NCBI GenBank assembly: GCA_027625915.1
Contig: JANTQA010000012.1
Location: forward strand, 3,990,501-4,054,500
Origin: Anaeramoeba flamelloides
Lineage: Eukaryota; Metamonada; Anaeramoebidae
DNA length: 64,000 nucleotides
Direction: 5' to 3'
Shown in pieces: positions 10,658 through 23,200 of this stretch. A program made the position numbers and the translations under genes. The stretch's first letter is position 1, and each line of letters starts with the position of its first letter. Below the pieces are notes generated by a model, which made no database searches, had not been told where the DNA came from, and saw only the letters and a list, made by a program, of their open reading frames with translations.

Positions 10658-13600
10658 TTGTGGTTTGTTTGTCTGTTTGGTTTGTTGGTTTTTGCAATTT
10701 CGAAACCCTATTAATTAAGAAGGGGGAATTGTTTTGAAAATTATGAAAATTGTTCAAACAGAAAAAAATGAAAAACAAGTCTTTTCATTTTCTTTTAAAA
10801 AGAATTGTCATCAAATTAAAGTTGAACACTTTTAATTTAAAGCCCCTTTTGGTGTCCTTTTACTTTTAAATTTATTCAATTTTCAGGTAATTTTCAATCT
10901 CAAAGAAAACATTTAATCTTCAACAATTATATGATGTTTTACAAAAACTTGAAAAAGTTAAGGGGTTATTCTTTTGTTGGAAACTAATGGCTCTTCTTGA
11001 GAAAGTGTCTTCTTTATGTCATCAATTTTCTTTTCTTGAAATGCTAAATCATCAAAAAAAAAATTAATTTTTGATTTTTCCAAGTACAAATAAACGTGTT
11101 AACAAAAAAATATTATTCTTATTTTGAATCAAAAGAGTCAGATTTATCAACAGAAACAATTGAATGACTAACAAAGCATCACAAAATATATATACTCGTT
11201 TTTTTGATTTATTTTTTCCAAAATGAAATATAAAATATTTGATGAGAAAGTTCAATTTGCAAATATTAATTTTTTTTTCCATAATAGATAAAAATTGTCT
11301 TATGGAACAAAAAAATGATGGTGTATTTATAAAATATCACTGTAATAATCTTTAACAAAGAAGGATTGATATTTTCACGAGAATAAAGATTTTGGTTCTT
11401 TTATTGTTATATTGAAATTTGAGTGTTTTTACTTTTGGTTATGCAGTAAAAAAAATACAAACACTCACATCTCTATGGAATAACTTGAGTCGTTTAAAAA
11501 AATAATTAGTGGGCCTAATGATAATAATTCTTGAATGTTATTATTGAAAAAAAGTTAGTTAACAATCAAGTTATGCTCCCAAAATCGATTATTCAAATCT
11601 AGATGATTTTTATCTCTACTGGGTAGATTTTTAATTTTAAACTCTTTTCAAAAGAACTTTTTTGTTTCTTTTTTTTGAAAGGGAAAACAAAACCAGTTGT
11701 TTAATGTTAAAAGTATTAGTGATTTTGAAATATTTTATTTTTTTTTTTTTAGGCTATTTGAACATAAGATTAAGGGTATGATTCAGAAATTCTTTTTGAA
11801 TAGATTTTATGGTTTCACATCTTTATCAATCTACATATATTATTCAGAATTAACTGATTACCCAATATGGTACCAATGAATTCTTATTTTTTTGAGACAA
11901 GTTGATACTTTGATAATCTCCTATCTAAAATTGAAAATCATTAAAACAGACTTTTTTATATGTTTCAAATTACCAATTAAAACCTTCCCAACATTTGATT
12001 TATGATTAATCTCTAAAAATCAACTAAGGAAAACAAGGATATTTTTTGAAAAAATCTCCAAAGAATGATATTCAGTTTTCTTTTTAAATATTTAGGATAT
12101 AAAATTTTGAAAACAACTGTGTTAGTTTCGAACTTTCGATCTGAATTAACTTTTGGTATCTTGAAGAATATTTTATTTTTTATTGTTCCATTTTTCTCTT
12201 GAGTTGTATTTTATCAAAAGAATATTACTGTATCACTGCCATGATAATACAGAGTTTTACAAAACAATAACAAAGTGAATTAGATTTAATTGAATTGGTT
12301 TTTCTTCTGTTTTTAAGAAAACAATTGTTTTAATTTAAGAAATTTAAACAATTGGAAATATAAAAAAGAGAAGATTATTTTTATATTTTTGAATTTTCTT
12401 TTTTTTATTTTTTGAAAAGTTTTTAATATATTATCTTGATTACGATTTTGTGGAAAAAAAGTCAAACAGGAAAAAAAGCACAAGATATATTTTTAATTGG
12501 GAACACTGAAAGAAAATGAAAATTCAAAAAATAAACAATTAATAAAAGAAATAAATAAATACAGAAAAAAAGGAGTCCTAACCACAATAAAAGTTTTTTT
12601 AATACTATCTTTTGGTAAAGAGTTTTTCTTTGATCGAGCTTTTCATTAAAAATTTATTGAAAAAATTCAACTATTTTTTTATTATTTAAAGGGGGAGATT
12701 TTAATTCCTCTTATTTGCCTGAATTCCTAAAGCGTGATTTAGGAATAAAAAATTCAACTCTTTTTGAGATCTCCCAAAAAAACTGATGGGATTTTAATAA
12801 TCAAAGATAAATTTATTTTTATTGTTAATAAGGTTGAAAATAATATCATCAATTATTCTTTGAAATTAATTTGTTTATTCTCTGAATTAAGTTTACTTTT
12901 CGTTTTCAGTAAGATTTCATAATTAAAAACCACTTTGAATTTTTTTTAACTAGTTCACTTTTTTCCAGAAAGATTATTTTATTTTTTAGCAATTGAGATA
13001 CTGTGATTTTTTTTTTTTATGAATATTTTATGTTTCATTAAGGATTCAGTGATTTTTTTTTTTTGTAAACGGTATTTTTTTCCATAAGTGCCCCTGGTAA
13101 ATTTATTTTCTTGTCAATTAGATTTTTTTGATATTAAAAACCATCATATTTTTTTGTTAATTGAATTTTTGTTTCCAATTGAGATTCTAATAAACTTTTT
13201 TGTGTAAAGGAAGTAAAGAAATTTTTCAAATTTTGAGTACCAGCATTTATCAAAATGAATCCTTCAAATCATTTATTTAACCAAATATATTGATATTTTG
13301 ATAAATACTAGAGTGTGATATATCTTAGTATAATATATTTTCATACCAACTAATAAATGGAATTCAATAAATGTTCGGATTGATCAAAAAAAAAAATAAA
13401 TAAAAATCATTTATTTCTGGATTATCAGAAAAATTTGAAACAATTACTAATTGTTTTTATTGGTTTTATTTTTAATTCTTTATGATAATACTATTGTTTG
13501 TTAAATTTTTGAGTAAGAAATTAAACACCATTTCAAAAATTGTGTCTCTCCTGGAATAATAAATTGAAAAAAATATATATACTTTAGTATTCAAGAAAAA

Positions 13601-14490
13601 TAAAAATTAAATCTGATTCATAATTAACTTTTTAAATAATTCCAATATATAAAAACCTAATATTTTAAAAATTAAAAAAAAAAAAAAACTAAAAAAAAGT
13701 GAGTCACAATTTTTGAATGTGCATTACCTATTTTTTATTACTGAACTTTCACTGAAAAAAAGTTAAAAAGAAGATTTTTTACTCACAATTAACTTCATTT
13801 TAAAATATATTACATAGTCCCATTTTTCTTAGTCATTATTTTTCTTTTCGAAGATCTTTTTTTTTTTCTAGATGATCTTTGACAAAAAAAAACGTATATA
13901 AAAAAACAAAGAGAGAAAAAAAAAAAGAAAAATAAAAAGAAAAAGAAAGAGAAAAACAAAAATTTGAAAAAGTAAAAAAAAATGATCCTGATTCAAAAAT
14001 TTTAAAATATTTTTGAGATAAGAATACAGGATAAACCCTCAAAAAAACTTCCATTAACATTATAAAGTGAGTCAAAATTTTTGAAAAATAGTTTACATTA
14101 CAAATTTAATCCTTTCTTATTTATTAAAGTGTTTATACACAAAAAAATGTATATTTTTATATAATAATTGTGTATTTTTTTCATTTTTATTTATTTATTA
14201 TTTAGAATTTAATTTTTTTTTTGTCAAAAGGGACAATGCCTCTATCAAAGAGAGAATTTTGAAGTGAATAAATTTGTAAATTCTAATGTAAAGAGTTAAT
14301 AAGAAACATAACCACTAAAAGCATTTCAAACTTTATTTAGTTTTACACAATAAAATTGAATCAAAGAATGAAGTAATAAAACTGGAGTATAAAAAATAAA
14401 GAATCAAAAATGAAGAATAAAAAAAAAAACTAAAACAAGTATAAAATAGATAAGAAAAAATGATTAAAATTGTTGGGATTTAGTTATGTT
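10658..14490. other. Intergenic, no gene seen
   Basis: AT-rich sequence upstream of the lipase. Long poly-T and poly-A runs (about 11730, 12990, 13050, 13680, 13910) create chance reading frames. I found no coding, tRNA or clear inverted-repeat element here. Confidence 0.5.
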
Positions 14491-14492
14491 TA

Positions 14493-14693
14493 TACAGCCA
14501 GTTCCACTTTTAAGACACAAACTTCAACGAAATCTAAGGCACAAGAAAAAATCTCAAATTAATGAACAAAATTCAGATTCTAGTAAAATAAATTGAAAAA
14601 TAAAAAAATTCCAAATCTTGTGCCTTAATTTGAGATTTTTTTGTGCCTAAAATTTCGTTGAAAGTTTGTGCCTTAAAAGTGGAACTGACTGTA
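14493..14693. mobile_element. MITE family B, copy 2
   Basis: A well-preserved copy. The left end is TACAGCCAGTTCCACTTTT and the right end AAAAGTGGAACTGACTGTA, so the outer repeats pair almost perfectly, and the inner repeats (AAGGCACAA... and TTGTGCCTTAA) extend the stem to nearly the whole element. Flanked by TA. About 201 bases, non-coding, Tc1/mariner-like ends. Confidence 0.88.
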
Positions 14694-14999
14694 TGACAAT
14701 TTTATTCAAAATCATTTGTATTTGAGATCTATTTTACTTATAACATGTATAGTCTTTTTGGCAAGTACATATTCTATAGCAATGTGTTAAATTTTATTTA
14801 TTTTAATTTTCATTAACCATTCATTTGTATCTTCATGAATAACACTCTTAAAATTGAAACTTTGATTTTTTTAAGTTGTTTCTTTAATTTTTTCTCGGGT
14901 TTATTGTCTTTTAGTTACTATACGAAGTGATCGATATCATGAATTGTTTATTATAACAGTAAATATTTTAGAATTTACCCCCTTTTCTCATTTGTATGC

Positions 15000-15290
15000 G
15001 GATCTAAACTTTGTTTCTGCCAAAGTTGTCAAACATGTTTTTTTTAAATATCAATTATTTTTTATAATTATCCTTTGAAGAATAAATAAAAAATAAGTAG
15101 AACAATAAAAATTGGAGAATAGTTGATTTCCATATGAAGTAAATATAATGAATAAATAGATTTTCTTAAAAATTGAAAAACCTCAAATTCTTTATCTAAA
15201 TTGTAAAAAAAAGAACCATAATGTTTGTTTTGATCCCCATTTGAAGATCAATCCAAAATTTCTAATAAAAATCCATATATTTTTTCTATA
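15000..15290 (+). repeat. Dispersed repeat E, copy 1
   Basis: This resembles 55475-55760 on the same strand: shared CTAAACTTTGTTTC, AATATCAATTATTTTTT, AAATAAGTAGAA, AATAGATTTT.TTAAAAATTGAAAAAC, ATGTT.ATTTTGAT and CCTAATA/TCTAATA blocks in the same order. Too diverged to place its ends. Unknown family. Confidence 0.5.
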
Positions 15291-16064
15291 ATCATTCTTG
15301 GTTGTTTCAATGCTATTGAAACAACATGGTTTTAACCTAGTGATATATTATCTTTTCAATAATTTTTTTTTTACTGACAAAACAATTAAACATCAAAAAA
15401 GTTCAAAATGCGAAAAAATATGAAATTTCCAAAATGAAATCGTTTTTCTAATATTTATTCAAACCATTTAAACATAAGTAACCCATCCACTATATTTAGT
15501 AACCCTTTGTAAGAATATAATTGATTTAAACCATCTGATAAGGGCTATAATTTGAATAGAGTTATTGATGATTATGAAGTTTTGGTATATGGTTATTTAT
15601 TCCCAAAAGTTATATTGTAATTTGATAATTGTTAGTTATCTTTATAATTTCCAGTTTTCTTGTTCTTTTAAGATTCTATTTTGTCTCGAATTGAATTTAT
15701 GTCAAGTTTATGAAGTTTTTCTTTGATTTCCTGTTTCTACATATTTTTTAATTTTTATTTTTGTATTCCATCCATTTTTAAATCGTCAGTTTGAGAACTT
15801 AAGTCTAGTGATTTTAATTTTTTTGATAAAATTATCTTTCCTTCGTTTAAAATATGTTGTGTGAGAACCAATTATAGTGAGTTATTTGAGAATGTCGACA
15901 TTGGTAAGTTGGTTTGAACTCTGATTATTTTTTTGTTAATCCTGTATCTATTGTTTTGATCTCTGATGGTGTTTGATTAAAAATGTCTAATCAATATAAT
16001 ATAAGAGAAAATGAGTACTTTAAAAAAAATTGAATTCTGGTTGCATTTGATAAACTTTTGATTG

Positions 16065-16075
<11 letters not shown>

Positions 16076-16100
<25 letters not shown>
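16076..16100. repeat. (TA)n microsatellite
   Basis: Alternating TA stretch in non-coding sequence. Confidence 0.85.
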
Positions 16101-16104
<4 letters not shown>

Positions 16105-16321
16105 AGCATCCCATAATATCCTAAAATTTCATTAAGTTTAAAATAAAAGAATTGAAGGAATACTGTTACGCTAATATAATTATTTTCTTATTTAACTTTA
16201 ATCCAGATCCTAATTATAATAAAAAGCCAAAATAGTTAAAAGTTAACATAGTTATGTTATTGTATTTTTTTTTGGTATTGGAAAAAAAATAATAATTTTA
16301 TTTTATTGATCAAAGAAGTGT

Positions 16322-16405
16322 AAATTACACTCTAGATGTCCTTTTTATAAATTTCCTCCAGGGTAATTTAAGCGTAAAATCATAGATTTCACGATTGTTC
16401 AAGGG
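16322..16405 (-). mobile_element. LINE 3' terminus fragment, copy L3
   Basis: On the minus strand it encodes LNNREIYDFTLKL and then RV-stop, as at the end of L8, with the stop inside GTGTAATTTACAC and AATAAA just beyond. Only the last 25 codons remain, a typical strongly 5'-truncated LINE insertion. The rest of the open frame to 16636 is poly-T/poly-A artefact. Confidence 0.6.
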
Positions 16406-16409
16406 AAAG

Positions 16410-18535
16410 ACATACCAAAAATTTTTTATGTTTAAAAAATCAAAACCAAAAAATTGAAAAGAAAAAAGGAAAAAAGATAAAGAAAAAAAAAAGAAATTTA
16501 AAAAGGGTTTATAAGAAACAATTGGTAAAAAAACAAAAACAAAAAAAAAAAAAAAAATTTGATCTTTAATTAAGAACATCCATAAATCAATGATAAAATA
16601 CATTTTGGTTGATTTAATAATTTGATAATTGATCATGAATGTTCACTTGGTTATCGTTGTTTAATTGTTGTAATTTCTTTTTTTTTTTGATCTTATTTGC
16701 TTTAAACATTTGGTCATTTTTAGCCTTTACTTTTTTGCTTTTATTTTCAAGTTACTCATACTTTATTGTTTCAGTGCCACAGTATTAACAAGTAACTATT
16801 TGATCTTTCCCCTTTACAATTCTTCGTCCCAATATAAAGAAGATTCAGCCATGGGGAAAAATGGAAAAAAATAAAAAAAATAATAATTAGATATTTTTAC
16901 ATTTTTTTTTTAGAGATTCTTATTTTTTTTTTAATTTTTTTAAATAAGAAATTTTATTATAATAATCGTAATTCAAAACATGATGTATTGCTTTATTAAT
17001 AACAATCAAATAACGTTGTTAATTTTATTATAAAAAAAATAAATAAAAAAATATATTACTGAGAAATTTTCTTTTTTTTTTTTTAATAATATTTCAATAA
17101 ATATTAAATCAAGAGAAAAATAAATTTTATTTTTTTGTCTAAAATTAAAAGTTTAATATGAATAATTTTTTAACACAGTTATTTAAACAATAGAAAATAC
17201 TTGAAAAAATAAAAAAAAAAAATTTAAAATAATTTCTTTTCTTACATCGGAATTAAATAAATAAAAACTTTTTAAATAGATAAAGTAATCAATCTAAATT
17301 TGAATAAAAAATAAAAAATAAAAAATAACTTTTAAATATTATTCAAAGATAATAAAATAATCTTCAAAACCAAGAAATATTTTTTTTTGAATTTTGTTAT
17401 TAAAAATTTGAAAAATAAATTTGTAAAATTTGAAATTTTCAATCTAAATTAATCTAGATATTGGAAAAGAATTTTTGATCTAAGATATCTTATTCAATAA
17501 TATTGTTTATTTTATGCCTAGATTTTAAAAAGTCAAAAATTACAAAATAGCTAAATTAAAAAAAAAAATCAATTATTAATCTGACTCAGAACTATTGGCA
17601 AAATAATTTAAAATTTTAAAAAAAATCTTGTTGAAAAAATTTCACAAATTTTGCAATGAAAAAAAATTTGATTTTTTTTTGAAATTTAATTTATATTTTT
17701 TTTTATTTTTAAATTATTTAGAATCAAATATATAAATTGAAATTGAATAGTAATCATCAAATAAAACAAATTTTCTATGTGATGACCAAATATCTTTTGT
17801 AATGAATAAATTATTTAATCAAGTATTTTAGGTAATTTTGGGGTGCATAGGGCACCAAAAAAATTTCCAGTAAAATATGATGTGTTTAAATCATTTAAAC
17901 TAAAGGGTTTTTGATGTGTAGACAAACTTTTCAAAAAAAAAAAAATATTTTTTTTTTTTGACAAAATTTTGATGGAAAAATAATTAAATCACAATAACCA
18001 AGAAATATTTTTCTACTGAAAATTTTTATAAGTTATTTTTTTATTGTATATAACTATTTAATTTTTAATTATAAAATTTTTCTTTCTAAGATAATTGTTT
18101 ATAAATTATATATCTTAGAATCCTTTGTAAACAATTTAAATTAAAATTTTGTTTCAAGGGCAATTAGTATATTTGGGGTTCTAAGAGATATACATATATG
18201 TGTCTCCATTTCACACACAGAGTTCCAGGCAAAAATTAAAAATTTTAAATTATTTTTTTAATAATTAACCAATATATTATTAATTAGAAACAATTATAAT
18301 AAACTTCATATAAAAGTTATAATCAGAAATGAAATACCTTAACAAACTCTAATTTTTCCAAATAAAATAAAATGTTAAAAAAATTTTTTGTTTCACTTTA
18401 ATTGGAACGACTCATTTAAAATTCGTCAATTTCTTTAGAAATGAAAATTGTTGACAATAAGATTTTTTATTAATAAATGTATTCATTTGTTTGGAAATTA
18501 TATAATCTATCAATTTTCATAAAGTTAATTCTGGG
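16410..18535. other. Intergenic, no gene seen
   Basis: Very AT-rich and homopolymer-rich. Around 17840-17870 there is a short hairpin (GGTGC...GGGCACC). Nothing coding recognised. Confidence 0.45.
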
Positions 18536-18539
18536 TTTT

Positions 18540-18780
18540 AAAAATATTTTGTTTTCAAATTGACTTTTATCAAAAACAGAAAACTAGAATAATAATAAAA
18601 AAAAAACAAGCAAAAAACAAAACAATTTGTCAAAAAAATAAAGAAAAAATAATTCTGACAAAATGAGAAAAATTGATCAGATCTACAAATTGAAAAATTA
18701 TTTTGAGAAGAATATTTGATAAAAGTCAAAGAATTTGTTATATTCCTTCAATAAAACTGGACACCTTTGATTAAAAAAAG
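18540..18780 (+). repeat. Dispersed repeat K, copy 1
   Basis: Shares with 50960-51190 an opening CAAATTGACTTTT, a long A-rich middle, a GAAAAATTATTTTGAGAA-like block and the end ACTGGACACCTTTGATTAAA (the other copies read TGGACTCCCTTGACTGAAA and TGGACATCTTTGACTAAAA). Low-complexity content makes the alignment uncertain; the TGGAC terminus is the best evidence. Confidence 0.4.
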
Positions 18781-18809
18781 AGTTATATATATATATATAT
18801 ATATCTATA

Positions 18810-19033
18810 CTGTTAATTGTAAAATAAAAAGATCAAAATTTTCTTTCAGCTTTTCATAAAAATCTATCATCCAAAGAATTAAAATAAACTATCAAAATAC
18901 CCAATTCTAAAGGGTGGTGTTAATAATTCAAACTGATTTTAAGAATTAAAAATTTGAAATAATACATGTATTTAAAAATCTTTTTTTGGAAAGCTGAATG
19001 AAAATTTTGTTCCATTTATTTTTCAACAAATAG
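18810..19033. mobile_element. MITE family A, copy 2
   Basis: The ends CTGTTAATTGTAAAATAAAA and CAACAAATAG match copy A1. It sits in a TA microsatellite (about 18785-18808 and 19034-19047), so the TA target is consistent but not informative. 224 bases, non-coding. Confidence 0.78.
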
Positions 19034-19049
19034 TATATATATATATATG

Positions 19050-20290
19050 AACAGATATCTACCAATTACATAATCTTCTCAATTGAATAAGAAAAATTCA
19101 AATCATTTTTAGAAAAATATTTTACTTGGGATCTAAAAGAAAATGAAAACCTAAATATTATTACTTTTGATAAAAGCAAATCAATTTAGTCAAACGTGAT
19201 AAAAAAAAAACTGGTGAATTAGAAACATAATAATCTCGATACACAATATTGATTATTAAATGAAAAAATCAATTTAAAGATAATTTTTTTTAAATAAGCC
19301 ATAGCAAAAAAAAAAATAATAATTTGAATAAAAAAAGAAAAAATAAAAAAAATAAATAAAAAAAATTAAAATGTAACTAACTTATTTTAACGATCTAGAA
19401 GAGATTCATGAACTTTCTAAACGATATTTTGATTTCAGATTAAAAGTAAAGAACTTTTTTTTGAGTTTTTTTTCAAGAATATATTTTAACTATGCACTGT
19501 AACAGAATTATAGTAAGAACAAACGAAATTGGAATTAAAAGATACAAGTCAAGGATGAATGTAAGAGTACTTTTTTGTTCAAACATAGAATGAAAATGAA
19601 TCGGTGAAAAAAAAAAACAGTGGACTGTTGCCAGTTTATTGTATTCGGTGAGGTAATATGATAGTGAGTACATTCGAATTGGAGATGGATATGATAATGT
19701 CAATGATACATTCAATAGTAAAAGGATTAATGACGATGGCTCTGATGATTGTAATGAATAGTCATGGTAATGAGAAAAGATATGTTCATGTAAAAATGAA
19801 TGAGAACAATAATGATTTGAAGAACAATGATTAAAGTGCACGTTTTTTATTAATGAGTTCTGTAATTTGAATTTGAATTTCAACCAGAAAAGAAACATCT
19901 GTTCGATAGTAACTAAAATATATTTGTTTTTTTTTTTTTTTTATAGTAGAAAATTAAAAAATATAATTTGAAAAGAAAGACCAAAAAGAAAAAAAAATAA
20001 AAAAAAAAATTAGAATAGGGTTAAAGGAATAAAAAATATCAAATTATAAATTAATTTTGTTTTTCAAGTTAAAAATATTATTAATTGGTTAATAATATAT
20101 ATTATAAAAAAAAAAAAAATAACATTAATGAAATAGTAACAGTAATGGCTTAATAAGATTATTAGAATTAGAAAAATAAAAAGGTATATAAAAAAAAAAA
20201 CAAATATTAAAATAAAAGAATTTTTAAGGTGCTCGAATAGATCAAAATGATTTTGAAATATAGAACTATTAATTTGTCCTATTGAAAATT
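19050..20290. other. 3' flank of SR-protein gene
   Basis: Mostly A-rich runs. At 19480-19900 composition is more mixed (GATGGCTCTGATGATTG and neighbours); both strands have stretches free of stops, but neither gives a recognisable protein. It may be 3' UTR of the SR gene or a decayed sequence. Confidence 0.3.
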
Positions 20291-20291
20291 T

Positions 20292-23200
20292 TTAATCTTG
20301 TTCTTTATTTCTATTTGGTGAATTTTCAATTTCTTTTTCTTCAGGATTCTTTGGTGAATCGTTTTTTTCTTCCTTTTCTGGATTTTTCTTTTCCTCTTTA
20401 GGAGAAAGTGATTCCCTTGGTGGCGAAAGATCTTTTTCATTTTTTCGCTCATTGTTGTTTGGAGAGAGATATCTTGATGGCTCAATTGATCCACTACATT
20501 GAGGTGATTGGCTTGGGTTATTTTCTTTTTTATTATCATTTTCATTTCTAGAAGGTGAGGGACTTTTGCTTTTATTTTCTCGATCTTTTTCTCTTGATCT
20601 GTTTCTTTCTCTTGATCTTTCTCTTTCCTTTGGCCTTTCTTTTTCTCTTGATCTTCTCTTTTCGTTTGATTTTTCTTCCTCTCTTGATCTTTTTTTTTCT
20701 CTTGATCTGTCTCTTTCTCTAGATCGATCTCTTTCTCTAGATCTATCTCTTCTACTTGATCTTCTTTCTCTATGTCTATCTCTTTCCCTAGATCTATCTC
20801 TTCTGCTTGACCTTCTTTCTCTATGTCTATCTCTTTCCCTAGATCTATCTCTTCTACTTCGAGATCTATAAGGACTAAATTCGTTAATATTGATTTGAAA
20901 ATAAATACAGCAAAAAAAAACAAAATTTTTTCGGAATTGGAATTTTTGAATTTGATTTTAATAATTTATTTTTAAAATAATTTAAATCACTAATCTGGAG
21001 TAGAAAAACAAAAATGAATGGATATGGAAAACAAACTTTCGATTTTTCGATTTTTTTTAATTTTATTTTCATAAATAAATATTATTAAATAAAATGGTAA
21101 TAATCAATAAATAAAATGACTTTATTTCTTTTTTTTTCATTAATCTGAATTAACAAAAAATTCCTGAAAAGTCTAAATAAAAAAAAAAGTTAGTTTTGTA
21201 TAATCATTCAATTTTGTTTTTCAATTGAAACCAGTCCTTTTAAAAAAATAATCTTTTTTTCTTATTTTATTTATTTTTGAAGAGAAAAAATTACTTTTCT
21301 CCTGTGTGTCATTAGCTTTTCCAGAATTCAAAAGAATAGTGAACAATCTACGATTTTACTCTATTCTTTTAAATTCTGGAAAAGCGTCGTTAGGTTTTTT
21401 TTAATTTGATAAATAAAAAGAAAATTTATTTAATTTTCTTTTTATTTCAAAAATTAAATAAATCTATGCACTCTACGACACTTGACGGCACTCACCTAAT
21501 TTCTAAACTTTTTTTTAGAAATTTTATTCAAGAATCACAAATTTTATTATCACTTACTAATGATAATACAAATGATGAATTTTTTCTATTAATAATATCT
21601 ATGATATTATTAATTTTTTTATAATTTTTATAAAATTCAGATATCAGGATTTTTCGATTTTTTCTTCATAGGCCGGACGTAGTTAGGTTTTTTTTAATTT
21701 AAGAAAGAAACTGAAAATTTATTTAATTTTCTGTTTATTTCTTGAATTAAAAAAAACCCACGTTATCTTTTCCAGAATTTAAAATAATTTAGAAAAATCT
21801 TTGATTTTTCACTATTCTTTTGAATTCTGGAACAGTGTCGTTAGGTTTTTTTGAAGACTGGAAAACCTAGGCACTTGACGACACGACCCCACAAAAAATG
21901 ATCCAAGTCTTTAATGATATCAATATTTAACTTTTCAATACAGAAATCACAATTTTTATTTTTATTTTTACTTGATACATAAGAGTACCTGTTTAAGCAA
22001 TTCGTAAAATTTCGAAATTTTAGAATTGTTTTTGAAGCTTTCCAGTTTAAATATTTTTTGTCGTTAGGTTTTCCAGAATTTAAAAGACTTGAGTAAAATC
22101 ATAGATTTTTCTCTATTCTTTTGAATTCTGGAAAACCGCCGTTAGTTTTTTTTTAATTTGATAAATAAAAAGAAAATTTATTTAATTTTCTTTTTATTTC
22201 TAAAATTAAAAAAAAGCGCCGTTAGGTTTTCTTGAGTTTTCTGTTTATTTCTAAAGTAAAAAAAACCTAGAACACTTCACAGATAAAACAGAAAACCTCA
22301 AGAAAACCGCCGTTAGGTTTTCCATAATTTAAAAGAATTGAGTTAAATCTTTGATTTTACTCTATTCTTTTGAATTCTGGAAAACCTAGGCACTTGACTG
22401 CACTTGACGACACGACTGTTTGAAATTGCAATTTTGTTGTTTTATAATTTTTAGATATTGTTAAACTTTCCAACTAGTTGAATTTTCCAATTCGGTTAAT
22501 CGAAAAACTTTTAATTCTAAATCTAATAATTTTAATTTCTCAGTATACCAATTAATATTTTCATCTACAAATATCTACATTTTACAAAAATCACCGTTTT
22601 TAATTTTTTTAAATTTTTGAAATCTAATTTTTCTATCAATTTATATTTTCTTCGGTTTATTTTTAATCTAGCGAGATCAATTTTTGCTTCAGTTTTATAA
22701 ATCAATCGTGGTGAATGGATATTAATTTGTAAGGAATTTGTAACTGATTTATTGACAAATCTATCAATTCTTTCAAAATCACTTTGTTTCAAATCAAATA
22801 TTTCGAGACCAGAATAAAGTTGGCTTAAAATGAGAGCTTTGAAAGAAGTTATTTTGACTTCATTATTGCTGAGTTTATTTTGTTGAAACAATCGATTAAG
22901 TTTTTCCAAGAATTTTTTTAATTTTTTGAAATTATATTCAAGATGTGTGTGTTTTTCTTCCAAATTCCAAGATAAAATATATCTTTTAATTCTTTTTTAT
23001 ATTTAGTTTTATTATTATTTAGGTTCATCGCGAATCTTTTTATTATTTCAAAAATCCTTTCTAAATTAATTTTTAGAGTTGATTAAGACACTCTTAATAA
23101 TGAGAATAAGATCATCTGCATATATTTGAACATGAACAGCTAAGGGGATTTTAACTTTTTCTAGTAGAAAATGAGATATAAATGCGAAGAGAATTGGAGA

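Noticed and set aside
16405-16636. Minus-strand 103-codon frame as a full gene
   Set aside because: Only its last 25 codons (LINE tail) are meaningful; the rest is poly-A read in reverse.
19473-19898. 141-codon minus-strand frame
   Set aside because: No recognisable domain; hydrophobic and His/Ser-rich composition could be chance. Kept only as a note in the SR gene 3' flank.
20566-20871. Plus-strand frame rich in Ser, Leu and Asp opposite the RS exon
   Set aside because: It is the mirror of the minus-strand RS repeats, where phase, splice sites and domain logic support the SR protein.
21303-21494. Cassette cluster 2 as a spliceosomal intron of the LINE (starts GTGAGT, ends ACACAG in LINE sense)
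   Set aside because: The other intra-LINE clusters, such as 4 and 7, end in CGAC or ACG without AG, so a shared intron nature is not supported.
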